Source: Vibrio artabrorum
Lineage (GTDB): Bacteria > Pseudomonadota > Gammaproteobacteria > Enterobacterales > Vibrionaceae
NCBI RefSeq assembly: GCF_024347295.1
Contig: NZ_AP025458.1
Coordinates: 2,914,001-2,978,000, forward strand
DNA length: 64,000 bases
Reading direction: 5' to 3'
Below the pieces are notes generated by a model that did not search any database, had not been told where the DNA came from, and saw nothing but the letters and a program-made list of their open reading frames with translations. This document shows, one piece after another, positions 45,712 to 54,447 of the stretch; the first letter of the stretch is position 1; each line of letters begins with the position of its first letter. The position numbers and the translations under genes are program-made.

Positions 45712-45792
45712 ATGATTTCATCTTCGCAAAGACAAGGACTTGTAATGATCGCGGTAGTTGTAGGTCTAATGACACTACCGATGATGTACTAA
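45712..45792 (+). CDS. Small hydrophobic membrane protein, 26 aa
   Basis: A 27-codon gene whose product is one hydrophobic helix (core LVMIAVVVGLMTLPMMY) after a polar N-terminus MISSSQRQG. TAGGAG lies 10 bases upstream of the ATG, a candidate promoter lies further upstream, and a strong intrinsic terminator begins 19 bases after the stop. The whole is therefore a tight stand-alone transcription unit. It resembles the 20-30-residue stress-induced inner-membrane proteins of enterobacteria, but no family can be claimed. Confidence 0.65.
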   Translation: MISSSQRQGLVMIAVVVGLMTLPMMY

Positions 45793-45811
45793 GCAAGTTA
45801 CAGATAAAAAA

Positions 45812-45837
45812 GGGACGCCATGGCGTCCCTTTTTTTG
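45812..45837 (+). terminator. Terminator of the 26-aa protein gene
   Basis: GGGACGCCATGGCGTCCC is a perfect palindrome preceded by A6 and followed by T7, so it probably works in both directions. It also lies just past the stop of the minus-strand gene at 45848. Confidence 0.88.
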
Positions 45838-45847
45838 TTCAATTTTT

Positions 45848-46222
45848 TCACTTCGAAAACAGATGCAGTGTGAGCACATCCCAGTTCGCATAATAGAAAC
45901 CCACAGCAGCTAAAGTCATTGCTATCATCAGTAAGACGGCTACTCGCCAGATAAAACGACCACTACGTGGGGTCAACGCCTTCTCACAGTCGTTACACAT
46001 CATGATGAACTTATGTTGATCTTCCAACTTAGCCTCATGTTCATTGACAACCCGGTTACGGCACGTTGCGATATAACGCAGCTTACTCACCATATCGTGC
46101 GGTAACCTTTCTTCACAGCTGGTTACAAGCTCATGCAATCCTTCGCCTTCGGCGTGATATTGAAGCCTCAATAATTTCTCTATATTACGAGTTCTTGTCA
46201 CTACTTTTTCAATATCGGTCAT
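45848..46222 (-). CDS. Membrane-anchored hypothetical protein (DUF4145-like)
   Basis: About 124 residues from MTDIEKVV, which has GGAGGG six bases upstream; an earlier in-frame ATG at 46243 is less likely. The soluble N-terminal part (about 1-90) is helical, with LRYIATCRNRVVNEHEAKLE resembling DUF4145/HEPN-like folds (an R-N...H pattern). A single transmembrane helix lies at the C-terminus (about 95-118). Function unknown. Confidence 0.65.
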   Translation of the reverse strand: MTDIEKVVTRTRNIEKLLRLQYHAEGEGLHELVTSCEERLPHDMVSKLRYIATCRNRVVNEHEAKLEDQHKFIMMCNDCEKALTPRSGRFIWRVAVLLMIAMTLAAVGFYYANWDVLTLHLFSK

Positions 46223-46466
46223 CTTGACCCTCCCACTCCACACTATGATTCTAGTTGAGTATTTCCTTATTCTTATACAAAATCACCGTTATTTACGAGA
46301 TAAAGAGACCATAAATAACAATGCCTTATCCCAAACAGGCCATTAAATGTGATGTCTGCCGAAAAATAATCAGTTTGGTTTACAACAGTTCACGAATAAC
46401 AGCTTTAAACACATATCCCTTTAGCTTGAAAGACTAGAATAGCCATCACGACGACATGGAGGTTAT

Positions 46467-46796
46467 ATGCCTAATTCACTCTTTTTTGCCATCTTTGCAC
46501 TCGCGGTTCTAGCGGCTTGGGTATTTATTGGTTTCTATCGAAAGCACTCACAAGGTGAAAATGCACCAGAAAAGAAAGTGAATGTCACCGTGTTAGACAA
46601 ACAATCCATCGACCTTCCTGACGCAGAGCCTGGCCAAGAAGATCGTGAGTATTGGATATACGTTCAACGTGGTGTCGTTGGCCCAAAACGAGAATTCCAA
46701 GTGGGTATCCACTACTTTCACGCCCTCAACCCTGGCGACAAAGGAACCTTAACCTACCAAGGTGACAAGTTCTTACACTTTGCATTGAAACGTTAA
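46467..46796 (+). CDS. yhhM: DUF2500 family protein (YhhM)
   Basis: This 109-residue protein has an N-terminal transmembrane helix (about 4-24) and a beta-rich domain containing VTVLDKQS and FQVGIHYFHALNPGDKGTL, typical of DUF2500. GGAGG precedes the ATG. It belongs to the yhhLMN neighbourhood of E. coli, though separated here. Function unknown. Confidence 0.82.
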   Translation: MPNSLFFAIFALAVLAAWVFIGFYRKHSQGENAPEKKVNVTVLDKQSIDLPDAEPGQEDREYWIYVQRGVVGPKREFQVGIHYFHALNPGDKGTLTYQGDKFLHFALKR

Positions 46797-46825
46797 TCAC
46801 TTTAGTACAACGACTTTCAGCAGAA

Positions 46826-47839
46826 CTAAGGTAATAACCAACTCGTTTTCGGCGATTTAGCAACCAACCAGCTCAACCATAAAGCCCCCGTACCACTAAC
46901 CACTATCCATAATGGAATCACCCATGCAGGGTGTCCTTGGAACCAACCGAACGCTTTCATTGGCCACAAGAAAATCGGGTGTAGTAGATAGATACCTAAG
47001 CTGTGTTTACTGATAAACCCCACCACTTGGTTACTTTTATCAGATAACCCTTCTCCGCAGTAACGACATAACATAAACACCATGCTCGCCGCTAATACGG
47101 TATTCAGCGTCTTATAAGATAACCAACGCCCTACCGTGTACTCTTCTGCTACCACACTTACGTCAACCACCATATAAACCGTGATGAGTAACGCTAGCCC
47201 ACCCAGTAACACACTCACACCAACAGTCATCTTGTTAAGTGGCACCAGCTTATACAGAAGGTAGCCCAACGGTAAATATCCGGTGTATAACCACAATTCG
47301 TGACTCCAAGGGCCATCGATTTTCAATAAGAACAATAACGTGGTGAACAACCATACCGCTGTAAAGGCATAAACCGATCTATCACCGTGCTTTCTAACCA
47401 TGATCTGTAAAAAAGGAATCACAAAGTAGAGCGGGATAAAGTAATAGAAGAAACCAAGATGATAGTACGTGTAGTGGTGATAGCTATTGAGCAACACTTC
47501 CCAACTGACCTCGGCATTAAAGCCCATTGCAGACCAACCTGACAGGTAAGTATAGAAAAGCGACCAGACAATGAAAGGAATCAACACCTTACCCAGACGA
47601 CGCTTGAGGTAATATTGGGCGTCAAACGGGCGCTGATCGCTCAGCATCAGAGCACCCGTTATCAATATAAACACGGGGACAGCCCAACGACTGAAGCCAT
47701 TGATAGTGACTGCCGTTAACCATTCATTGAAGGGAATGGTTCCGAGCTCATTACGATAAGGCGCCAAAACATGAATCGCGATAACCGCGATCGCCGCGAC
47801 ACATCGTGCTAAATCAAAAAAGAGTATTCGCTGATTCAT
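46826..47839 (-). CDS. Acyltransferase family 3 membrane protein (WecH/OatA-like)
   Basis: This 337-residue integral membrane acyltransferase has about ten helices. The start FFDLARCVAAIAVIAIHVLAPYR contains the family Arg and His residues, WAVPVFILITGALML is the conserved loop, and a late KHSLGIYLLHPIFLWP segment matches WecH-type proteins, which O-acetylate enterobacterial common antigen. The substrate here is unknown; cell-surface polysaccharide is the usual target. Confidence 0.85.
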   Translation of the reverse strand: MNQRILFFDLARCVAAIAVIAIHVLAPYRNELGTIPFNEWLTAVTINGFSRWAVPVFILITGALMLSDQRPFDAQYYLKRRLGKVLIPFIVWSLFYTYLSGWSAMGFNAEVSWEVLLNSYHHYTYYHLGFFYYFIPLYFVIPFLQIMVRKHGDRSVYAFTAVWLFTTLLFLLKIDGPWSHELWLYTGYLPLGYLLYKLVPLNKMTVGVSVLLGGLALLITVYMVVDVSVVAEEYTVGRWLSYKTLNTVLAASMVFMLCRYCGEGLSDKSNQVVGFISKHSLGIYLLHPIFLWPMKAFGWFQGHPAWVIPLWIVVSGTGALWLSWLVAKSPKTSWLLP

Positions 47840-47880
47840 GTAACTGCCTGATTAATATTCAATCATTCTACTATAGCAAT

Positions 47881-47915
47881 AAAAAAGCTGACCGGAATAA
47901 ATACCAAGTCAGCTT
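47881..47915 (-). terminator. Terminator of the ars operon
   Basis: AAGCTGAC (47885-47892) and GTCAGCTT (47908-47915) form an 8-bp stem. On the minus strand it is followed by TTTT, about 80 bases past the arsJ stop. Confidence 0.7.
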
Positions 47916-47993
47916 AGTGTTAAAGGAGAGGCTTATCGCGAATTTAGCTCATATGAACCTCGCTTATGCGACTTTCGCTCTTACGAATGAAAC

Positions 47994-49214
47994 TCATGCA
48001 GCTGATGTTTGCGGCACCTTAGGCAGACGGAGGGAAATAACCGTCGTTATCGCTAAGAACGCAAAGGATACCCACAAACACGCAGACAAACCGGCCATTT
48101 GGAATACCAAGCCCGACAAGATAGTGCCAATCAAACGGCCCATTGCATTCGCCATGTAATAGAATCCGACATCAAGAGACACCCCATCGCCTTTCGCATA
48201 ACTCACAATCAGGTATGAGTGCAGTGATGAGTTCACCGCGAAAATGGCACCAAACACCATCAGGCCACCGATGATAACGAACTCTGGTTGCCAGCCAATT
48301 TGCACCGCATAGGCAATACTGGCCGTCACGATAGCCAACGCCCCTGCCCATAATAGCGCGGCATGTCCATCAGGCACCTTGCCTTGTGCTTTACCGGTAA
48401 TCTTAGGTGCAATGCCCTGTACAAAGCCATAAGCAATGGTCCAAGCCGCTAAGAAGCCTCCTACCCATGAGTGATCCCATCCAAACACACTGCCTAGGTA
48501 AATCGGCAAAGCAATCACAAACCACACATCACGAGCACCAAACAGGAACATACGCGCCGCAGATAGAATGTTGATGGATTCAGACTTAGAGAAGATCTGT
48601 TTGAATTTAGGTTTGGTTTTCGCTTTACCCATGTCCGCTTCTAAGCTCATCAAGCTGCCGATGAACACCAATGTCAGCACTGCGGCCATCGTAAGCACCG
48701 CGTATTGAAAGCCAATCGTCGAGAGCAGCAAACCGCCAATAAAAAAGCCAGCACCTTTAAGCGCATTCTTCGATCCAGTCAGAATTGCAATCCACTTATA
48801 AAGCGCGCCTTGTTGTTCATCAGGAACCAACGTCTTAATCGAGCTCTTAGCACTCATCTTATTGAGGTCTTTCGCGATACCAGACAAAGCCTGCGCCGCC
48901 ATGACCCAAGGAATAGTCAACATTGCACTTGGCACAGCGAGCATACCTAAGGCGACGACTTGCATCCCTAAACCGATGTTCATGGTTTTATTCAAGCCTA
49001 GACGAGCCCCTAACCAGCCCCCAATTAGGTTCGTTACCACACCAAAAAATTCATAGAAAAGGAACAGTGAAGCAATCTCTAACGAGCTGTAGCCAAGATC
49101 GTAAAAATACAGAACCACCAGCATGCGAAGTGCACCATCAGTAATGGTGAAGTTCCAGTAGTTGAAAGTCACCAACATGTATTGGCGAACGCTCTTACTT
49201 AGATTTGAAAACAT
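47994..49214 (-). CDS. arsJ: Organoarsenical efflux permease ArsJ (MFS)
   Basis: ArsJ exports 1-arseno-3-phosphoglycerate, the unstable product of arsenate use by the co-encoded GAPDH, giving arsenate resistance. The 406 residues have 12 membrane helices. The N-terminal YMLVTFNYWNFTITDGALRM and the following LVVLYFYDLGYSSLEIASLF are characteristic of ArsJ. It is last in the operon arsR-gapdh-phosphatase-arsJ. Confidence 0.9.
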   Translation of the reverse strand: MFSNLSKSVRQYMLVTFNYWNFTITDGALRMLVVLYFYDLGYSSLEIASLFLFYEFFGVVTNLIGGWLGARLGLNKTMNIGLGMQVVALGMLAVPSAMLTIPWVMAAQALSGIAKDLNKMSAKSSIKTLVPDEQQGALYKWIAILTGSKNALKGAGFFIGGLLLSTIGFQYAVLTMAAVLTLVFIGSLMSLEADMGKAKTKPKFKQIFSKSESINILSAARMFLFGARDVWFVIALPIYLGSVFGWDHSWVGGFLAAWTIAYGFVQGIAPKITGKAQGKVPDGHAALLWAGALAIVTASIAYAVQIGWQPEFVIIGGLMVFGAIFAVNSSLHSYLIVSYAKGDGVSLDVGFYYMANAMGRLIGTILSGLVFQMAGLSACLWVSFAFLAITTVISLRLPKVPQTSAA

Positions 49215-49311
49215 AACACTATCTCTGCAATCTAAACAAAAAGAGCTTTTGGATCATGATAAGCTCAACACTCCCGATACCAAAAGCTCCTTGTATAACA
49301 ACAATGGCTTA

Positions 49312-49821
49312 TTAGCGGTTTGCTACGCCATTAATGTATTCAACCTGAGTAGGCTTAGTAAATGCACCCGGACGCAGTGCCTGCACCTCTTCAACAATCT
49401 TGCTCATGTCCCAACTCTTCTCTAGCAGCAGATGAGCCGCGAACAAACCAGTACGACCAGAGCCGCCCATGCAGTGCATCGCGACCTTCCCGCCGTTATC
49501 GACGATGTTATGAAGTTCAGGGCTAGCTGCTTGCCACTTCGCAGCAAAATCAGCACCCGGTGCACAGTCATCTTCAATTTCGATCTGGAACCATTGCATG
49601 CCTAGCGCACGTGTTTTTTCGCCAAGTGCCGCCACGTCTTTACTGGCAAGCTCATGGTCATCAAGTGCTGTCACGATCGCTTCAACGCCTTGCTCTTTTA
49701 GCTGAGCCAGTGATGCATCAAGCGTTGCTTCTTTGGTACCTGGGCATGGAGTCAGAATGAGCGCACCTTGCTCTAGGTCTAGTTGCCATGTTGGGTGTAC
49801 TTGAGAATCTGTCATCGTCAT
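49312..49821 (-). CDS. Cys-based (CDKN3/dual-specificity type) protein phosphatase in the ars operon
   Basis: This 169-residue protein has the CX5R active-site loop HCMGGSGRTGLFAAHLL (Cys about 117) and an upstream general-acid region (DDCAPGADF). It lies 6 bases from the GAPDH gene and upstream of arsJ, so it is co-transcribed with the arsenate-detoxification genes. It is not the low-molecular-weight ArsC type: the fold hints at a CDKN3/PTP family. Its role could be regulation of, or hydrolysis within, the arsenate pathway; this is not established from sequence. Confidence 0.78.
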   Translation of the reverse strand: MTMTDSQVHPTWQLDLEQGALILTPCPGTKEATLDASLAQLKEQGVEAIVTALDDHELASKDVAALGEKTRALGMQWFQIEIEDDCAPGADFAAKWQAASPELHNIVDNGGKVAMHCMGGSGRTGLFAAHLLLEKSWDMSKIVEEVQALRPGAFTKPTQVEYINGVANR

Positions 49822-49827
49822 TCCCCC

Positions 49828-50829
49828 TTACGCCAAACCGACGGTACGAACCAACTCAGCAGTACGTGTCGCGTACCCCATTTCGTTGTCATACCAAGCA
49901 TAGATCTTAACCATGCGCTTGCCGACCAACATCGTAGAGAGGGCATCTACGATCGTTGAACGTTGGTCACCTTTGTAATCGATGGACACCAGTGGACGCT
50001 CTTCGAAGCCAAGAATGCCTTTCAGTTCATTCTGAGACGCTTCTTGCAGCATCGCGTTGACTGCTTCTACCGTGGTGTCTTGTTTCACTTCGAAGATGAT
50101 GTCTGTCAGAGAAGCATTCGCTAGCGGTACACGAACCGCGTGGCCGTTGATGCGGTTTTCAAGCTCAGGGAAGATCTCAACAATCGCTTTGGCGCTACCC
50201 GTCGTGGTTGGGATAAGGCTCATGCCACATGCACGAGCACGGCGTAAGTCTTTATGAGGTGCATCCAGAATCGTTTGTGTGTTGGTGAGATCATGAATGG
50301 TGGTGAAAGCAGCGTTTTCGATACCGAGCTTCTCGTTGATCACTTTAACCACAGGAGCAAGGCAGTTGGTTGTACAAGATGCTGCGGTTACGATTTTGTG
50401 CACTTCAGGATCGAAAATATTGTCGTTCACACCAACCACAATGTTTACAATGCCTTCTTCTTTCACTGGCGCAGATACCACAACGCGCTTCACGCCTTGC
50501 TCTAGGTATTTATTTAGGAAAGAGCTTTTACGGTGGACACCTGTCGCTTCAATAACCACATCACAACCAGACCAATCGATCGCATCAATGCTGCGCTCTT
50601 GTGTCGTTTTAATACGCTGACCCTTGATGATCATTTCATCGCCTTCAACCGCGACTTGGTGATTCCAACGACCTTGAACCGAATCGAACTCAAGAAGGTG
50701 AGCCAATGTTGCTGTGTCGCCAGCAACATCGTTAATTTGAACAAATTCTAGCTCATCCCAATCGAAGGCTGCACGAAGTGCTAGACGACCAATACGACCA
50801 AAACCATTGATACCTACTTTAACTGTCAT
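49828..50829 (-). CDS. ArsJ-associated glyceraldehyde-3-phosphate dehydrogenase
   Basis: This 333-residue GAPDH paralogue, with arsenate in place of phosphate, forms 1-arseno-3-phosphoglycerate for export by ArsJ. The Rossmann motif [14 protein letters not shown], catalytic Cys in [12 protein letters not shown] (about 153), catalytic His in [10 protein letters not shown] (about 180) and C-terminal [11 protein letters not shown] are all intact. Location within the ars operon distinguishes it from the glycolytic gene. Confidence 0.92.
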   Translation of the reverse strand: MTVKVGINGFGRIGRLALRAAFDWDELEFVQINDVAGDTATLAHLLEFDSVQGRWNHQVAVEGDEMIIKGQRIKTTQERSIDAIDWSGCDVVIEATGVHRKSSFLNKYLEQGVKRVVVSAPVKEEGIVNIVVGVNDNIFDPEVHKIVTAASCTTNCLAPVVKVINEKLGIENAAFTTIHDLTNTQTILDAPHKDLRRARACGMSLIPTTTGSAKAIVEIFPELENRINGHAVRVPLANASLTDIIFEVKQDTTVEAVNAMLQEASQNELKGILGFEERPLVSIDYKGDQRSTIVDALSTMLVGKRMVKIYAWYDNEMGYATRTAELVRTVGLA

Positions 50830-50870
50830 TGTGTGTTCTCTCAGTTCGTGGTGAATCTAAAAAGATTAAA

Positions 50871-51212
50871 TTAAACGCAACATTGAGGACGTGAGTTCAT
50901 CGACTCTAAGCGCTCAATATCTTGCTGGTATTCTGTTTTCAAACAGTTCGATGCGATAAGGTCGTCAATTAACTTTAGCATCCAACCCGGTAAATCCTGT
51001 GACAAGCGGTAAAACACCCACTGCCCTTGGCGCACATCCGTCAAAATGCCATTTGAACGTAACTGCGCTAGGTGACGGGAAATCTTTGGCTGACTTTCTT
51101 GCAATGCTTGAGTCAACTCCCCAACCGATAAGCACTCATTGCGAACGATCAACATTAAGCAACGCACGCGCGTTTCATCGGACAGTAATTTAAAAAATTG
51201 GTGAGGAAGCAT
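50871..51212 (-). CDS. arsR: ArsR-family metalloregulator
   Basis: ArsR is the repressor that opens the ars operon on binding As(III). The 113 residues form a winged HTH with recognition helix SQPKISRHLAQLRSNGI. The classic ELCVCDL metal site is replaced by ECLSVGEL with only one Cys. Instead Cys90 and a C-terminal Cys111-Cys112 pair (RPQCCV) probably form the arsenite site, as in ArsR types that bind near the C-terminus. A 20-bp perfect palindrome lies just upstream. Confidence 0.88.
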   Translation of the reverse strand: MLPHQFFKLLSDETRVRCLMLIVRNECLSVGELTQALQESQPKISRHLAQLRSNGILTDVRQGQWVFYRLSQDLPGWMLKLIDDLIASNCLKTEYQQDIERLESMNSRPQCCV

Positions 51213-51224
51213 GGTTACATTCCT

Positions 51225-51244
51225 ATATATGGATATCCATATAT
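51225..51244 (-). promoter_or_regulatory. ArsR operator palindrome
   Basis: ATATATGGATATCCATATAT is a perfect 20-bp palindrome 12 bases upstream of the arsR start. It has the ATATG-N6-CATAT arrangement of ArsR/SmtB operators. Confidence 0.8.
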
Positions 51245-51253
51245 CTTATCTAT

Positions 51254-51282
51254 AAAAAAACGCACGTCAAGGCGTGCGTTTT
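51254..51282 (-). terminator. Terminator of the HDOD-EAL gene
   Basis: AAAACGCACG and CGTGCGTTTT with a TCAAGG loop. On the minus strand it ends in T7, about 30 bases past the stop at 51312. Confidence 0.88.
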
Positions 51283-51311
51283 CATTGTCATAAAAGTTTA
51301 ATCTACATCCA

Positions 51312-52532
51312 TCAGACCTGATTGAGGACAGTATCACTCCAGCGACGAGCTTCCATGAGCTCTGAATTAACCAACTCCACATCTAACCCTAGATCAGCAC
51401 AATGTTCACCTATTTGTTGCCAATCCGCATGCTCAAAACTCTCTTCTAATGCCAGCAATATTCCATAAGGTCCTTCTCTACGAAGTAGAGCGCCTTTAAT
51501 ACTGTTGCACAAAGGCAACTCGTCTAACAACTTTTCTAACGACAGATCAAACAACGCATCCAGCAATGAGAATAACCCGATCATAAAGGATTGTTCGGCA
51601 TGCGCTGTAAATGCTTTATAACGAGACATCCTTAAGCAGAACTGAGCTCGCTGCAAAGACAAACCGTACAACTCTTTCGGTTTTTTATCAGAGACATAAG
51701 ACGCGACAACCAACGAGACAAACATTTTGAGTTTTTCTTGACCGAGATAAACCAAAGCCTGATGAAATGAAGAGATGGCGACCTCAAGACGAGGCGTTAT
51801 GGCATTCACAAAACGCAGCAGCTTATAGGACAAAGTGGCATCTTTCGCGATGATCCTTTCGACACGTTGGAAGTCGACCTCCAGTTTGCATACCTCTTGA
51901 AATAACTCCATAGCAATCACTTGTTCAGGGCTTACGTACTTAGTTTTGATGACTTCTGGCTTACTAAAAAAGTAACCTTGAAAGAACTTAAAACCCGCTT
52001 TTTTGGCTTGTTGAAACTGTTGCTCGGTTTCGATTCGCTCAGCAAGAAAATGTAACTTCTTTCCTTGGTAAGCTTTGACTAAATCACACGCTTCATCCAA
52101 GCCCATTTGCATAATGTCGAGTTTAATAATATGCGTATATCTGAAGAAACGATCCCATTCAGGTTTCGCAATAAAATCATCTAGGGCGATCAAATAGCCC
52201 GCTCGATACAGTTCTTTGATCGCTTCGAATAAATCATCGGTCGGCTTGCAAGTTTCGAGGATCTCGATCACCACCTTGTCTCTGGGTAAGCTTAAAGGTA
52301 AGCGCCGAATCAAGCTTTGATATGGGAAGTTAATAAAACAACGCGAAGATGGAATCAAAGGATTAAGCCCAACCGATAAGAAGTTCTCAGCAATCAGACG
52401 ATACGTCGCTCGATTCGATTCGATATGCGCAGGATAGGCATTCTTTTCTCCATCACGAAACAGTAGCTCATAACCAAGCGTGTTCTTTCTACGATTTAGA
52501 ATAGGTTGTCGAGCAACATAGGTGGCTTTCAT
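51312..52532 (-). CDS. EAL-HDOD domain signalling protein (YuxH/CdgJ-like)
   Basis: This 406-residue protein has an N-terminal EAL-like domain (about 1-200) and a C-terminal HDOD domain (about 205-390). The EAL motif is altered to GYELLFR, while VVIEILET, LIALDDF, LDIMQM and LAERIET are partly kept, so phosphodiesterase activity is doubtful. The HDOD region contains SYKLLRFVNAI and FHQALVYLGQEKLKMFV. Relatives such as CdgJ of V. cholerae affect motility and biofilm. A single gene with its own terminator. Confidence 0.85.
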   Translation of the reverse strand: MKATYVARQPILNRRKNTLGYELLFRDGEKNAYPAHIESNRATYRLIAENFLSVGLNPLIPSSRCFINFPYQSLIRRLPLSLPRDKVVIEILETCKPTDDLFEAIKELYRAGYLIALDDFIAKPEWDRFFRYTHIIKLDIMQMGLDEACDLVKAYQGKKLHFLAERIETEQQFQQAKKAGFKFFQGYFFSKPEVIKTKYVSPEQVIAMELFQEVCKLEVDFQRVERIIAKDATLSYKLLRFVNAITPRLEVAISSFHQALVYLGQEKLKMFVSLVVASYVSDKKPKELYGLSLQRAQFCLRMSRYKAFTAHAEQSFMIGLFSLLDALFDLSLEKLLDELPLCNSIKGALLRREGPYGILLALEESFEHADWQQIGEHCADLGLDVELVNSELMEARRWSDTVLNQV

Positions 52533-52580
52533 TTATTGATAACTCTCATTTAATTTCACTATCTAGACCTATTGCTCTCA

Positions 52581-53204
52581 CTAAGCTTTTGCCGCCGCCA
52601 ATAAAACGCCACAGCCCATGAACATACCCCCAAATATTTTATTGATCTTACCCATGATGCGATCAGAACAAATAAAGCGTCTCACCTTTGAAGCTAATGA
52701 GGTGTATCCCAACATAACAAGGCTATCAATCAATATCGTTGTTATGCCTAATACTAGCAATTGAGGGGCTTGTGGTTGTGCAGGGTCGATAAATTGAGGA
52801 AATAGGGCGACTAAAAACACGATAGATTTGGGGTTAGTTAGATTGATAAATACCGCATTTCTAAGCAGTTTGCCGCTCGATAGCGTTGAACTTTTATTAG
52901 AAGCGACTAAACTCGATTTATCACGCCATTTTTGAATACCTAACCACAGAAGATACACCACCCCTACCCATTTGATGATAGTGAATACCAACGCTGACTG
53001 AGCCACTAGCGCACCGATACCCGCACCCACCAGTATAATGTGAAATGCAAGACCTAGCTGTAAGCCAACAATCGACGCAAGGGATTTCTTCGTGCCATAA
53101 CTGAGCCCATTACTGATTGAATTAACGGTACCAGACCCCGGCGCTAAACTAAATAAAATTGCCGTGACGACATAGGCAAGCCAAACATGAGTATCCATTT
53201 GCAT
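52581..53204 (-). CDS. LysE/RhtB family amino-acid exporter
   Basis: This 207-residue membrane exporter has five or six helices. The family motif is at the N-terminus (ILFSLAPGSGTVNSISNGLSYG, a variant of the usual PGP), followed by the conserved GLQLGLAFHIILVGAGIGAL segment. In E. coli rhtB/rhtC (homoserine, threonine export) lie beside pldB and yigL, as here, so it is probably the RhtB orthologue. Confidence 0.85.
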   Translation of the reverse strand: MQMDTHVWLAYVVTAILFSLAPGSGTVNSISNGLSYGTKKSLASIVGLQLGLAFHIILVGAGIGALVAQSALVFTIIKWVGVVYLLWLGIQKWRDKSSLVASNKSSTLSSGKLLRNAVFINLTNPKSIVFLVALFPQFIDPAQPQAPQLLVLGITTILIDSLVMLGYTSLASKVRRFICSDRIMGKINKIFGGMFMGCGVLLAAAKA

Positions 53205-53279
53205 TTCCTTACTAGTTCTTTAATCTAACCACATTCGTAGCAATAAAGCTCTCTCACGCATCAGTTCAGGTAATTTCCC

Positions 53280-54260
53280 ATGGAAAACCACAGTGACGCC
53301 ACATTTCTGTACACACAAGAACCTCAATTTGAGGAAGCAATTAAACACCCGATTCGTACCCTTTGGCAACAACGAAAAGATGGGTATCTTACATCATCCG
53401 GTAAAAAAAAGCTGTACTGGTGTAGCCTAACCTCACCGATGCACACTAAGGCGATTGTTATCTCAAATGGCCGTATCGAGTGCTGCCAAAAATACCAAGA
53501 ACTCTTTTATGATTTATATCAACAAGGCTATGACGTCTATTCGTTTGATCACCAAGGTCAAGGCCAGTCAGAACGCATCGTAAAAGACTCTGATATTGGC
53601 CATATTCATGAGTTTGATGATTACATCTCCGATATGTCCGACGTCATTACCAGTTTTGATCTCAATAAATATGCCCATCGTTACCTACTCGGACACTCAA
53701 TGGGCAGTACCATAGCGACTCGCTACTTACAAACTCACCCCGATCACCCATTTGATAAGGTCACACTGTGTGCTCCGATGTTCGGGATCAAGACTGAATG
53801 GTACTTAGCGCCTATCGCGATGGTTGTTGGACAGCTACTCACAGCTTTCCATGCCAAGCCCACTTATGCCCCTGGACAACAAGCGTATTACTCTAAGCCC
53901 TTCGAAAATAATCTATTAAGCCACAGTAAGGTACGTTATCAATGGTTCCGCCGTCTTTACGAAGAGTCGCCCTCTTTGCAAGTTGGTGGAGCAAGTACTC
54001 GTTGGGTGTGGCAAGGGTTGATGGCGGCTAAGCAAGCTATCCAACAAACTCGTCAAATTAAAATCCCGCTACTACTCGTTCAGGCTGGCGAAGAGAACAT
54101 TGTAAACAACCGTGCTCAAATTAAGTTCATTCATAAACTGAAGAAAACCAACTCCGCATGCCAATTTAAGGCCATTGAAGGGTCTAGACATGAGGTGTTG
54201 TTTGAGACGGATGAATATCGCAATCAGATACTGGTTGCCATTAATCAGTTTTTTGCTTAA
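53280..54260 (+). CDS. pldB: Lysophospholipase L2 (alpha/beta hydrolase)
   Basis: PldB hydrolyses lysophospholipids at the inner membrane. The 326 residues form an alpha/beta hydrolase: oxyanion-region GRIECCQKYQEL, DHQGQGQS, the nucleophile elbow LLGHSMGSTIAT (Ser about 141), late Asp/Glu near AGEENIVNN and His in EGSRHEVLFE (about 303). Neighbours rhtB-like and yigL match the E. coli order. Confidence 0.93.
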   Translation: MENHSDATFLYTQEPQFEEAIKHPIRTLWQQRKDGYLTSSGKKKLYWCSLTSPMHTKAIVISNGRIECCQKYQELFYDLYQQGYDVYSFDHQGQGQSERIVKDSDIGHIHEFDDYISDMSDVITSFDLNKYAHRYLLGHSMGSTIATRYLQTHPDHPFDKVTLCAPMFGIKTEWYLAPIAMVVGQLLTAFHAKPTYAPGQQAYYSKPFENNLLSHSKVRYQWFRRLYEESPSLQVGGASTRWVWQGLMAAKQAIQQTRQIKIPLLLVQAGEENIVNNRAQIKFIHKLKKTNSACQFKAIEGSRHEVLFETDEYRNQILVAINQFFA

Positions 54261-54447
54261 CGCTCGCGCCCCAAGAAAAACAACAGACCAAAAAGATAAG
54301 CACTAAAGAGGAAGAGAAGTTAGTGAGCTTTACCCTCTTTTCTTGTATGAATTTAGCATACAATTTCTAGATAGAAATATTGTCTTTCAAAGGGCATTAG
54401 CAATGACTGGTGTCGATATTGATTAAGCATTTTGCAATGAGGGTTAG

